Origin: Brevipalpus yothersi | Taxonomy: Eukaryota; Arthropoda; Arachnida; Trombidiformes; Tenuipalpidae | Assembly (NCBI GenBank): GCA_003956705.1 | Contig: QZCP01000066.1 | Coordinates: 66,533 to 130,532, forward strand | Reading direction: 5' to 3' | Length of the DNA stretch: 64,000 bases | In this document: positions 51,830 through 60,953 of the stretch, piece after piece | How positions within the stretch are numbered: position 1 is the stretch's first letter | Layout of the letters: every line of letters starts with the position of its first letter | Translations under genes and position numbers: made by a program | The notes under the pieces: model-generated | Told to the model about the DNA's origin: nothing | The model's database searches: none | What the model saw: the letters and a program-made list of their open reading frames with translations, nothing else

Positions 51830-52342
51830 ATGGTTCAAAGTTTGGTAACTTTATTGCGGTTCCGTCGTTTGGCTCGTATCAATGATTTACGCCGTATTGG
51901 TCGAATATACAAGCGAAATTCAACCAAAATATCAACTGATAATCACTTGACACCTTCTTCTCCACCATCATCATCATCATCAATTATTTTGGATCAATCT
52001 CATCGTCAAGATGTTGACACTCACAATTCATCATCATCACCATCACCACCACCGGCATCGTATCATGTTTATCAGCACAGTTCAATGGCCAATGAAAGAA
52101 TTAATCTATATCAACTTGAACAAAAATTACGTAATGATGTAGATAATTGTCTGAAAGATATTGAACTCCATTATGACCACAAAAGGTATCAAAAATTGGG
52201 TCTCCTAATGACTGTGTCCGTATCGATTGCCGGTTTTATGTTCGGTGCATACATTGCCGAATATGGTGCCTGGTTATTGGACAATCTAGGCTTATTTGTG
52301 TACACTGGTGACGATGATGATAATGATTCGGCAAGTGGATAA
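51830..52342 (+). CDS. EMRE-like single-pass mitochondrial protein (MCU regulator)
   Basis: Single exon, 170 residues. EMRE (SMDT1) is a small metazoan inner-membrane protein that binds the calcium uniporter pore MCU and, through its acidic tail, the gatekeeper MICU1. Three features fit in order. The N-terminus MVQSLVTLLRFRRLARINDL is Arg-rich and without acid for its first 18 residues, as in a mitochondrial presequence. One transmembrane helix lies at about residues 123-143 (LGLLMTVSVSIAGFMFGAYI). The C-terminal tail LFVYTGDDDDND matches the EMRE pattern of Leu-rich spacer, Phe-Val and poly-Asp. The helix has GxxxG and GxxxA at G135, G139 and A143, where human EMRE uses GxxxS. Differences: the protein is longer than human EMRE (107), with a Ser/Pro-rich linker (residues 42-72) and a predicted helix (LYQLEQKLRNDVDNCLKDI) before the membrane segment, and the Asp run is followed by SASG. 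Identity is inferred from pattern, not from a search. Confidence 0.7.
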   Translation: MVQSLVTLLRFRRLARINDLRRIGRIYKRNSTKISTDNHLTPSSPPSSSSSIILDQSHRQDVDTHNSSSSPSPPPASYHVYQHSSMANERINLYQLEQKLRNDVDNCLKDIELHYDHKRYQKLGLLMTVSVSIAGFMFGAYIAEYGAWLLDNLGLFVYTGDDDDNDSASG

Positions 52343-52853
52343 AGAAGATATGTATTCCTTTTTCATGATGGTTGGCCGAATTTTTTAATTCATATTATTA
52401 TTTATCATTTTTATTCATGGTAAGGAGATGAGAAACGGGAGAGAGAGAAAGAATGAAATTTTGGGTTATGAAGTTTCTCTCCCTCTGATTTAATTGGAAA
52501 TTCGATTAGTGGCCCATGAATCATTCCACCATAAAGATAGGGAAAGAGAGAAAGAGAGAAACATTCATAAACCAAAGATAGCCGATTCTCTATTGTAATT
52601 CATCAAGTCATGATTTTAGCGTCAGAAGTGGAAACAGCTTCATCATCTGGGTAACTCATCATCAAGAGCTTTTGAAGAGAGAGAAAGAAAGAAAATAAGC
52701 CCAGCAAAGGCAGACTTTCTCTCTCTTCTTCAAGCTTAAACAGCTGCTCAAACACTATTTTTCAATCAATTTAAGAAATTCTTAATGCCTCATTCTGACT
52801 AACACTTCATGGCTTTATTGATTTCGTTCCGGTTAAACGATGGGCCTTCAGTT

Positions 52854-52884
<31 letters not shown>

Positions 52885-53738
52885 ATCTCTCTTTTTTTGG
52901 GGTGAACATTTAGATGACTATGTTTGTCCAAAATTTTATCCCAAATTATTATTTGTATTCTGGACACTATGATCGATAATGTTCCAAGTTGTCCCATTTG
53001 GACGATGAAATGATGGCTCATAAAAGTCTCGGCTTGGACATACACACACACACACACTTATACATACATAGCCAAAATCAACATACTCATTTGCAATTGA
53101 GACCTTCACTAAATTGTGGCAAACATTTTGTATGCTGTTTATATGAGTCTTTTATCGGGATGAGGCTGCTTATTGATGGCAAATGGTCTCAAAATGTATT
53201 TATACATACACTTTGCCCAGTCTGGCGAAACTCTTTGCGTAAGATATAAATCCGCTTGATTGGCAAAAAGTGTGTAGCAAAATGAGAGAGAGAGAGAGAG
53301 AATGATATTTCCGCTGAGAAATGACAAGGCAAAATTTTTCCAATCAAACAAGTTCATCATACTCTTACTTAACTTTCATTTCTATCTCATCACTTTTCTG
53401 GAAAATGATTCCATGATACATAATGGTTAACCAGCTGTGATACTAATTCGATTAGTGCATTTTACCTTTTCTTTGGATGGCAATATTTTCTTATCCTAAT
53501 GCATGTATGCTGATTGTCCTGGTCATCACCAAAATTATGTGCAAATCATTGGTAAAAATTTGAGGTATCAATTTTTGAAAAAATGTGGTGAATTTACACA
53601 CACATTTGTTTTGGATGCTGAACTTTTTTATTTACACACATAAATCACCAAGAAATGATGCATATCCTTGTAATGATCATTTTTTATCTCTCTCTCCTGT
53701 CCACCATATGAATGATTTGTATCTCACAATTTGTCTTA
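52343..53738. other. Convergent intergenic spacer
   Basis: Between two 3' ends: the EMRE-like gene (+) and the PPxY gene (-). It contains short GA/CT patches and CA runs (53041-53056) and no supported gene. Confidence 0.55.
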
Positions 53739-54171
53739 TCAAACATAATCAATATATTTTTGAAATTTGTTATAAGTTTTCATATCATTGAAGGACATCG
53801 ATCGTTTAAGACTAATACTATTAAGACTCTCATAGCTCATCGATTGGCTTGGCGCAACGTGACATGTTGCTGATTCAATACTATTCACATCCTGTGGCGT
53901 TCTTACCAATGTTATTCCATTGCCAATTGTAGGTGATTCTAATTGGCACATGAATCTTCCATCATCATTATGATTCGTTGGACCACCTGAATTACAGTGT
54001 CCAACTCGACCGGATACAGATGATAATGGTGGAAACTTTATGGCTTGCTCATATGGTGGCGGTGGATCACTATTTATTCTTATTACAGCGCTTGTCACGC
54101 CAAATCCACTAAAATTAGAGATCTGAAACAAGACAGAACACAAACAAAATAGTGGCCAATAGTCGAGAAAG

Positions 54172-54259
<88 letters not shown>

Positions 54260-54444
54260 NNNNNNNNNNNNNNNNNNNNNNNNNNNNNNNNNNNNNNNNN
54301 NNNNNNNNNNNNNNNNNNNNNNNNNNNNNNNNNNNNNNNNNNNNNNNNNNNNNNNNNNNNNNNNNNNNNNNNNNNNNNNNNNNNNNNNNNNNNNNNNNNN
54401 NNNNNNNNNNNNNNNNNNNNNNNNNNNNNNNNNNNNNNNNNNNN

Positions 54445-54485
<41 letters not shown>

Positions 54486-54645
54486 ACTTCTCATAAAGCC
54501 AGCGACTTATATTAATTATTTTCATTTGTGATGCAATAATTAGGTTGTCATGCTTCAGAAAAGACTGTTGGACAAGGGAAAAAAGTTTGACAACGAATAC
54601 ATTCATAATGTCTATGTAACGGTTAGGCGAGATTGTCTCTCTGTT

Positions 54646-54697
<52 letters not shown>

Positions 54698-55667
54698 ATA
54701 GATCTTGCCATTGGTGGTTGGCTTTCGGTTGGCACACAAAAACAAAGGACAAGTGTGGTGGATAGACTTACCCTTGTTGGTAAAGTGATGAGAGAAGAGA
54801 AAAAACGTCGACATCGATTGACACTTTGGCCCATTGTGTTGAGCATGAAAAATTTCCAACAGAGAAGGAGAATCCAGAATACGATGTTCACTACCAGGAT
54901 AGTTATCAAAATTCTGAAATTGAAGATAAATGCAGGGTAAAAAATGTTCGATCATCATGAAATTATCCTCTTGCTCAATTTTTATCTCTTCAAAATCGAT
55001 AAAATAGAGGGGTTTCAGCACCAAATTGCTGTTATCTAGTACTATCATGATAAATTCTGATTTTTCACCCTTTCTGTGTGATTTCAACCCATCTATTCTT
55101 TCCTTTAGAGTAATCTGCATAGTCGTAAGGAAAATCGATGAAGAAAAAATTGTTTTTCCCTGTTTTTCGAGCCATAAAGTGTCTCATCTGACTAGAAATT
55201 CTGATATAAGTTCTTCAACATTCAAGTTCGAAGGGAGGTTTCGATTGACCAAGAGAAAATCAGCTCATAATGAATAATAATGAATAATGAATAATCACCA
55301 CAGGATGACGCAATTCAATCATATGTGTTCAAAAAAACTTTTTTCAGTCAAACTGTGGCCTGTGTTCTGAATATGAGTTTCATCAATCAGTGGTAGTAAT
55401 AGTGTTTGAGCAAATGAAAAAAGGAACAAAAATTGATCATCTAATCAGCAATCAAGTCAATGAACTCAGGAACTAATAGGCGTTTTATGGCTTAAATATA
55501 TCATGCAAACAAGTACGATCGTTTCGAAGTTTGAAATTAAAATATTTTTACATAGACAATAAGAGATGAAACAAAAATCTTCTAGGAAAATTTTGCGTGG
55601 AAACAAAGCAGAGTAAACGAACAAGAACTCACATTTGATATGCTGGAAAAAGCGATGTTTGAGCCAT
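53739..55667 (-). CDS. Single-pass membrane protein with cytosolic PPxY motif, possible NEDD4-family adaptor
   Basis: Three exons on the minus strand: 55667-55633, 54913-54772 and 54122-53739. Phases are 2 and 0, each junction has a GT-AG pair with a good polypyrimidine tract, and the product is 186 residues. Exon 1 supplies the start and eleven residues (MAQTSLFPAYQ). Exon 2 encodes one transmembrane helix (about 12-33, ILITILVVNIVFWILLLCW) followed by Cys/Arg-containing juxtamembrane sequence (NRCRRFF). Exon 3 encodes a polar tail with PPPPY at residues 79-83, then Ser-rich sequence and YESLNSISLKRSMSFNDM, ending KYIDYV. PPxY binds WW domains of NEDD4-type ubiquitin ligases. A short outside part, one helix and a PPxY tail resemble Commissureless or NDFIP-type adaptors in layout only; no family is recognised. 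The second intron includes the assembly gap at 54260-54444. The long Leu-Ser frames seen across it are repeat artefacts. Confidence 0.7.
54176..54481. repeat. GAAA then GA tract, interrupted by an assembly gap
   Basis: About fourteen GAAA units run into a GA tract at 54234-54259, then 185 unknown bases (54260-54444), then GA again to 54481. It lies in intron 2 of the PPxY gene and its true length is unknown. Confidence 0.95.
54649..54694. repeat. (CT)23 microsatellite
   Basis: CT tract in intron 2 of the PPxY gene, about 170 bp from the GA tract around the gap and of opposite orientation, so the two could form a hairpin. Confidence 0.97.
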
Positions 55668-55962
55668 CAAAACTTTCAAAAAATTATTTGTAAAATATTC
55701 ACATTCGATGGTCTAATTCCATTTGGATTCATTGAAGAGGTGAAAAATCGATTATTCCAAGTTGGCAAATGATGAGAAAAAATCCATGGTTTTCCACTCA
55801 ATAAAACTTCAGATGAGGCTGATGGAGGAAGATTGATCGAAGGAAAAACACTCTCACTTATCTCACAGAAATGAGTAAAACATCGGGTTTAATGTCTGTG
55901 TTCCGACACACACACACACACACATAGCCGTACGGAACGGCCCTTTAAGAACTTTTTTTTGG

Positions 55963-55964
<2 letters not shown>

Positions 55965-56003
<39 letters not shown>
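55965..56003. repeat. (GA)19 microsatellite
   Basis: Uninterrupted GA tract. Confidence 0.97.
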
Positions 56004-56005
<2 letters not shown>

Positions 56006-56360
56006 AAGCAAGCTGGTTGGCAATGGTTAACCTTTGACCGAAACCTATGAAGGCCAATGTGAGAGAGAGAGACTTTGTATGGCTCTTTGGCTGGGGAACG
56101 GGGAGAGAGAAAGAGATCTGGACGTGAGAGAAAGGGAAAGAAAGAGAGTTTGGTGGTCCGTGAGATTACGAACTTTTTTTGAGAGTGAGAAGAGAAAGAG
56201 AGAGAGAGGGTCTCTCTCTTCAGGCATCAAGCCCACAAGAGGAGGAGGAAGAGGAGGTGGTGGAGAAAAGAGAATGACTTACACAATTTGCTCTGGAACC
56301 ATTGCATGATAGCCTCTTTCTTTCTCTCTCGCTCTTTCTCTCGTTCTCTTACTTTTTCAG

Positions 56361-56435
56361 ATTTAATGACTGAAACACAACGCAACATACATAAACTCTT
56401 GGCCAGTTTTGCTCGCTTGATTTATATTGGTGATG
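56361..56435 (+). other. Candidate orphan exon, plus strand
   Basis: A strong acceptor (TTACTTTTTCAG) and a strong donor (GATG|GTGAGT) enclose 75 bases with an ATG six bases in, reading MTETQRNIHKLLASFARLIY and then IGDG. No partner exon could be fixed. One possible continuation begins after an AG near 56837 and ends SLSNAE at a TAG. The minus strand is also open across this stretch, so the coding status is doubtful. Confidence 0.25.
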
Positions 56436-56606
56436 GTGAGTTATCATGATACGAGGAATCATTTTTTGATCGTGAATGAAACTTGTTTGCCGATCATATA
56501 GCATTAATCAAGATACATCATGGACAGAGGCTGGAAGAGAAAGAGAGAATCATGGAAAGCTGGAATAGTGTATGTATTTTCATGATGGTAATGGTGATGA
56601 TGATAA

Positions 56607-56608
<2 letters not shown>

Positions 56609-56653
<45 letters not shown>
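56609..56653. repeat. (GA)22 microsatellite
   Basis: Uninterrupted GA tract. Confidence 0.96.
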
Positions 56654-56656
<3 letters not shown>

Positions 56657-57013
56657 CAGAGTAGAAGATTATGAGTTCTTTTAATTCTCATTACTCACTG
56701 TACCTTTTTATACATTTGATCTGTGTAAGGCAACACTTGTGCAAGATGCATGATTCACCTGAACCATTCGTTTTAATTCTGAAATCCCAAGGAATTATCT
56801 CTCTCTCCTCCTCGAATTTGTTTAAATCATCCAGCAGATTTTCTCCAAAGAGCACTTACATGTTGCACTTTCTCTGGTCACTTTCGAATGCTGAGTAGGA
56901 AATTTTTCCATACAGAGAAAAAAAGTTCAGAGAAAACTTCACATCAAAAAGTCAAGTGTCATTCATAAGCTGACAGTTACCTTGATGGACATATTTTGAT
57001 TTGCTTACCTCAA

Positions 57014-57019
57014 TTTATT
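57014..57019 (-). promoter_or_regulatory. Polyadenylation signal of BBS2
   Basis: TTTATT on the plus strand is AATAAA on the BBS2 strand, 38 bases after the stop codon. Confidence 0.55.
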
Positions 57020-57056
57020 TTCGTCCCTCTCTCTTCTCCGAAAACAATCAAATTGA

Positions 57057-59484
57057 TCATTCGCTGGAGCTGAGAACTCGAGATAATGCTTTTAGATTAT
57101 TTTGCTTGATCAATCCACGACAAAGTTGTATCAACTCAGCTTTCGGAGGTCCAACTAAATTAAGAGAATAAATAATCAACCATAATAATCAACAATGAAA
57201 CTTTGCATTCTCAAGCTTTACTCACTTCTTAAATTGGCAAATTTTTGTATAATCATATTCATTTTTCGCAAACTTTCAACCATATCTCGATAATTTTGGC
57301 TACGTATTTGATACTCGTGCAGTAATTCTCTGTTTGAATTATTCAAATCCATATATAATTGTTTCACCATTTTCCTATCAAACCATCGCGTTAAAAAGAG
57401 GAGGAAAAAAATTAGAATCGAGTAAAAAAAAGTAATAATATTTTGCCTCCCTCGTTTAAATTTATATTAATATTAATAATAATGATTCCCAGTAATTACC
57501 ATTCTCCTAGAAGTCTCGCATCTTCAGCTCGAACTATCAAAGCTCTCACATTCACTGAGTTTTCGGCAATATCGGAACTCAATTGCTGGCGAACTGTTTG
57601 TAATTCTTCCACTTTTTGGATCATCTTTTTCAGCTGCTCAATTTCTTTGGGAAAATCTGACATCGATCGAAGATTCGTGATACCACAAAAATCTGCTGCC
57701 AAAGATTGTATAATACTTCCCGCAAGCTCAATATTTTCCGTTTTGATTGTTAATTCATTCGATTTATCCGCCATTTCGAGAACCAATTGTTTTCCATCTC
57801 GTAATGATATGAATGTTAAATTGAGCTCATTTTGGGCATCAAGTTCAGAGACTAGTAAAAAATTTCGATTTATCCACATAACTATCTGTTTTTTTATGAA
57901 TTAATCGAGTGGTGAATCAATAATGTATCAAATGCCAGGGTTGATATGAAAATCTTTGGAAAATATTATTCGGATTCTCACCTTATTGATCTTCTCGGTC
58001 AATGTGAAACGTACAAAACTTTTAGGCTTCCCTGATTCCGATGGATTTAGCACCAATGAATACATGGAAAATCTTGGCAAATGGCGACTCAATTCGAAAA
58101 CATGATAATGATAGCTTCCTCGATAGCCAACCATAGATTTGACATGAAGATCAACTGGTGCATCTTTATCTGGTCTCAAGGGTACAATTAATGACCCAGA
58201 AATTTCATTTTCAGCTGGATGTACCACATAACTTTCACCTTTGAAAATTCCTTCGGCAAAGATGACCACAAATCGTATGATAGTTTCGTTTGTGGTTTGC
58301 AAACTTAGTTGAATGTGAGGCTGAGGAGAGAAGTAAAAGCATAAATAAGATTCGAATTTTACTAGTGAAATATTTTATTATCATGGAGAAATGTTCCAAA
58401 TATGATTCCAAATATACCTTAGAATCTTCAGTATTCAAGATGAGTGACGATTTCAGTTGAGTATCTGCCGGAATTGCACCATATTGATCATCTTCAGTAG
58501 ACGCCTTACTATGGATTGGAAATTCTGAGTTCTGGGCCAACATTGCACTTGTTTCATAATTTCGAAGTTCCAACAGAAGATTTTGTTTTCGCTTCATCAA
58601 ATCACGAATCATTTCTTGCTCCAAAGCCAAATCAGGCCCAGCCGATGATTGTGGTTGGACATGAGATGATGGAACACCGGCAACAGCACATGCTGGCACA
58701 TAGCCTCTAACTTCTCCGGAAACGGAACACACAATCAACTCAACAATTCCATCCATATTGTAATCAGAGGACATAATTCCGGCCACCGAATGATTGAGGC
58801 TATCTTTGAAAATTATTTCACCAGTTTCAACATCACGAACATCAATTTTTCCATTACTCCAACCGGTGACCAATTTGGGTATTCCATCGCCATTCAAATG
58901 GAATGGAGCAATGCAAATGGCTTGATTTTTGGATTTAATTCTCCAGAGTCTTTCTTTTTTAAAATAAACGCCAACAGTACCGTTACTCAGAGCATAGCCA
59001 AAACATTCATCACGAATAGGACAAACACACTTGACCGAATCAGTTTCATTGATTTCCATGAGAATTGTATCCTCTTTGAATACTCTAATATCGTAATCTT
59101 CTGAGCCTACAATCAGCTAATGGTAAAGGAAAAAAGATTATTGAACTTCACATCTAATATTCTCCGATAATTGGAAAGTGTAAAATTGTGATCAAATGAA
59201 TACAAGCCTATCTTTCAAAATTATCACCTCATTTGTATCATCACTGTCAAGATCAGCCAAAGCTAGAGATACAATATTGTCCCCTGTTATTGTCCAGTAT
59301 CGTTCATTGCCTGTCTCATCAAAACCTTGGATTGCACAATTTCCACCGGCAATTGCAATTGGCTCCTCAATTGAGCCAATTGTTCCAACGATAACTGCAT
59401 TGGCTCCATCAGGAATCTGTATAATCAACATGATATCATGAATTTATCTCTCACATCTTTCCAAAAATCCTTTATCATGCAAGG

Positions 59485-59535
<51 letters not shown>

Positions 59536-60009
59536 GAAAAAACTAACTCAAACTCACATCACGATAAAATAGATCAACATTGTTTATCACATCGTACACT
59601 TGTATGCTTGTTGGAGTTCCAAGAACGAGAATATCATTATTGGAATCTTTTTTCAATTGGCCAACAGTAAGTGATCTGATGGTTTGATTGATATTGAGAT
59701 AAGTTACATCAGTTCCCGCAGCCGATGGTAAGCCTCTCGTGTCTGAACTTTGGGCACGTCTCAGCGGATTGTGTAAGAGAACCTAGTTGATTATTGGTAT
59801 TAGTGTATGGAGAAACAAAATTCAATTCAAAATATAAACTTATTGAATCTTAAAAAATGTAAAAAAATAACATGATCAATGGTATGACTCACCTTGTCTG
59901 AACTTGTGGCGGCAACAATACATGGGTTGAGACCATCAAATTTTCCCACAGACACTAGGCCAGGAAGAAGTTTTTCGTTTAAATTAATTGTGAAGGCAGG
60001 TTTCAACAT
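57057..60009 (-). CDS. BBS2: BBS2, BBSome subunit
   Basis: Subunit of the BBSome, the coat that moves membrane proteins through cilia. Eight exons on the minus strand: 60009-59893, 59782-59558, 59416-59228, 59116-58418, 58320-57982, 57885-57500, 57374-57226 and 57154-57057. All are GT-AG and phases match (0,0,0,0,0,2,1), giving 733 residues; human BBS2 has 721. The N-terminus MLKPAFTINLNEKLLPG starts a beta-propeller with PDGANAVIVGT, GGNCAIQGF, FGYALSNGTVGVY, WRIKSKNQA and TGWSNGKIDV. The central linker holds a coiled segment (KRKQNLLLELRNYE). The GAE-like part has IFAEGIFKGESYVVHP and LPRFSMYSL, and the C-terminal helical part has IELAGSIIQSLAADF, RAEDARLL and a final helix ending SRVLSSSE. 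Cilia in arthropods are confined mainly to sensory neurons and sperm, so BBS2 is expected in sensory organs. Intron 2 contains a GA tract (59487-59533). Confidence 0.97.
59487..59533. repeat. (GA)23 tract in BBS2 intron 2
   Basis: GA on the plus strand, so CT on the BBS2 strand. It ends about 70 bases before the acceptor of exon 3. Confidence 0.96.
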
Positions 60010-60143
60010 TATATCGAATGCTAGGGTAAATTGAATTTGGAATTTGGATATCAAGTGAAAATTTGTAAATATTTGGAAATTTATTTTGACCACATTTTTA
60101 TGACTATGGTGAGCTGGGCTTCGTTTGTTGATGAGAATAGAAC

Positions 60144-60156
60144 CTTGCCTAGCAAC
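60144..60156 (-). promoter_or_regulatory. RFX X-box-like motif upstream of BBS2
   Basis: CTTGCCTAGCAAC lies 135-147 bases before the BBS2 start codon. Read as GTTGCT-A-GGCAAG on the BBS2 strand it fits the RFX half-site pair RYYNYY-N(1-3)-RRNRAC with one mismatch at the last base. RFX sites of this kind sit 50-200 bp upstream of ciliary genes, BBS genes included, in flies and worms. Confidence 0.6.
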
Positions 60157-60615
60157 CCAAAATGACAAATATTATTGAAGTAATGTGATAATAGATGAAA
60201 TATTTCCATAATGAGAGCGATTCACAAGTTTATCTGTGGACAAATTTTTCTCCTTAACAAATGCATCTCATTATCATAGCCTCGAAGTCAAATATGATCA
60301 ACATTGAAAATTGAAATAAAATCGTGTGTGTGTATAAACAATTAAAACACAGGTAATAACAACAAGAATTGACAATAATAGCGAAGTGATGTGACATTGT
60401 CACTCCATTAAAAATACATCACTGGATGATTAGCATGAGTGGTAAAAAGATGCAATAATATCATTCATAGAACAATATAATAAATGATGATTTGATGAAA
60501 ATTATTTGAGAAAATTGCTTTTACTTTTGCCGAAATTCATCAGAATTGAGGGAAAAAATCTCGCGCTTTTCTGTACCATATTAGTTGATGAACATCATTA
60601 ATTGTACAATTTTTC

Positions 60616-60953
60616 TTAGCATCCAGCTACCAACAATGATTCCTTGCAACCCTTAACACAGCATGTAACAGCCAGATTTGATATTGATCCTGGACACGCA
60701 GATAATGAATCACAATCGTAAGCATGGAAATTAAATTGGAAGATCACAATTACAATTACTCACTTTTCGAAGCAAATCTTTTAGGAGCTAAAAGTTCTTG
60801 AGTTCTATCAGCTCGCTTGTAAAATGAACATATTCGAGATCGAGCAGCCTGAAGTTCCTTGAGACTACAAACTTTGATAAAGTTTTCATCCACACATTGA
60901 ACCAAGGGAATGATGAGGAGAACAGCTACCAAGAAGAATCTGGTGTTGGACAT
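60616..60953 (-). CDS. Insulin-like peptide precursor
   Basis: Secreted hormone precursor of the insulin/relaxin family. Two exons, 60953-60764 and 60689-60616, joined in phase 1 (AAA A|GTGAGT to GTCCAG|GA), giving 87 residues. Order: signal peptide (MSNTRFFLVAVLLIIPLVQC), B chain (VDENFIKVCSLKELQAARSR then ICSFY), a KR cleavage site, a short C peptide (ADRTQELLAP), KR again, FAS, a third KR formed across the splice junction, and an A chain SISNLAVTCCVKGCKESLLV ending AGC. The A chain has the exact family pattern CC-x3-C-x8-C. The phase-1 intron in the C-peptide region is the classic conserved intron of insulin genes. The B chain has two Cys as expected but with twelve residues between them, where eleven are usual. 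The first exon alone reads as a short frame ending in KSE because it runs into the intron, so the A chain is easily missed. The receptor and tissue cannot be told from this sequence. Confidence 0.88.

Larger units (their letters stand above)
55668..57013. other. Spacer between BBS2 and the PPxY gene
   Basis: Contains CA (55904-55923) and GA tracts (55965-56003, 56609-56653) and one candidate orphan exon at 56361-56435. It must include the promoter of the PPxY gene, but no core element was identified. Confidence 0.5.

Noticed and set aside
54115..54909. Frame of 264 residues on the minus strand across the second gap
   Set aside because: Only its first 46 codons are a real exon of the PPxY gene; the rest is intron, GA/CT repeat and gap.
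55690..55890. Open minus-strand stretch of about 68 codons upstream of the PPxY start
   Set aside because: It ends in a stop at a T6 run and joins the next exon only if one base is removed; the ATG at 55667 in another frame gives a clean phase, so the stretch is probably UTR or chance.
57443..57904. 153-residue plus-strand frame
   Set aside because: It is antisense to BBS2 exon 6, whose minus-strand reading matches the family.
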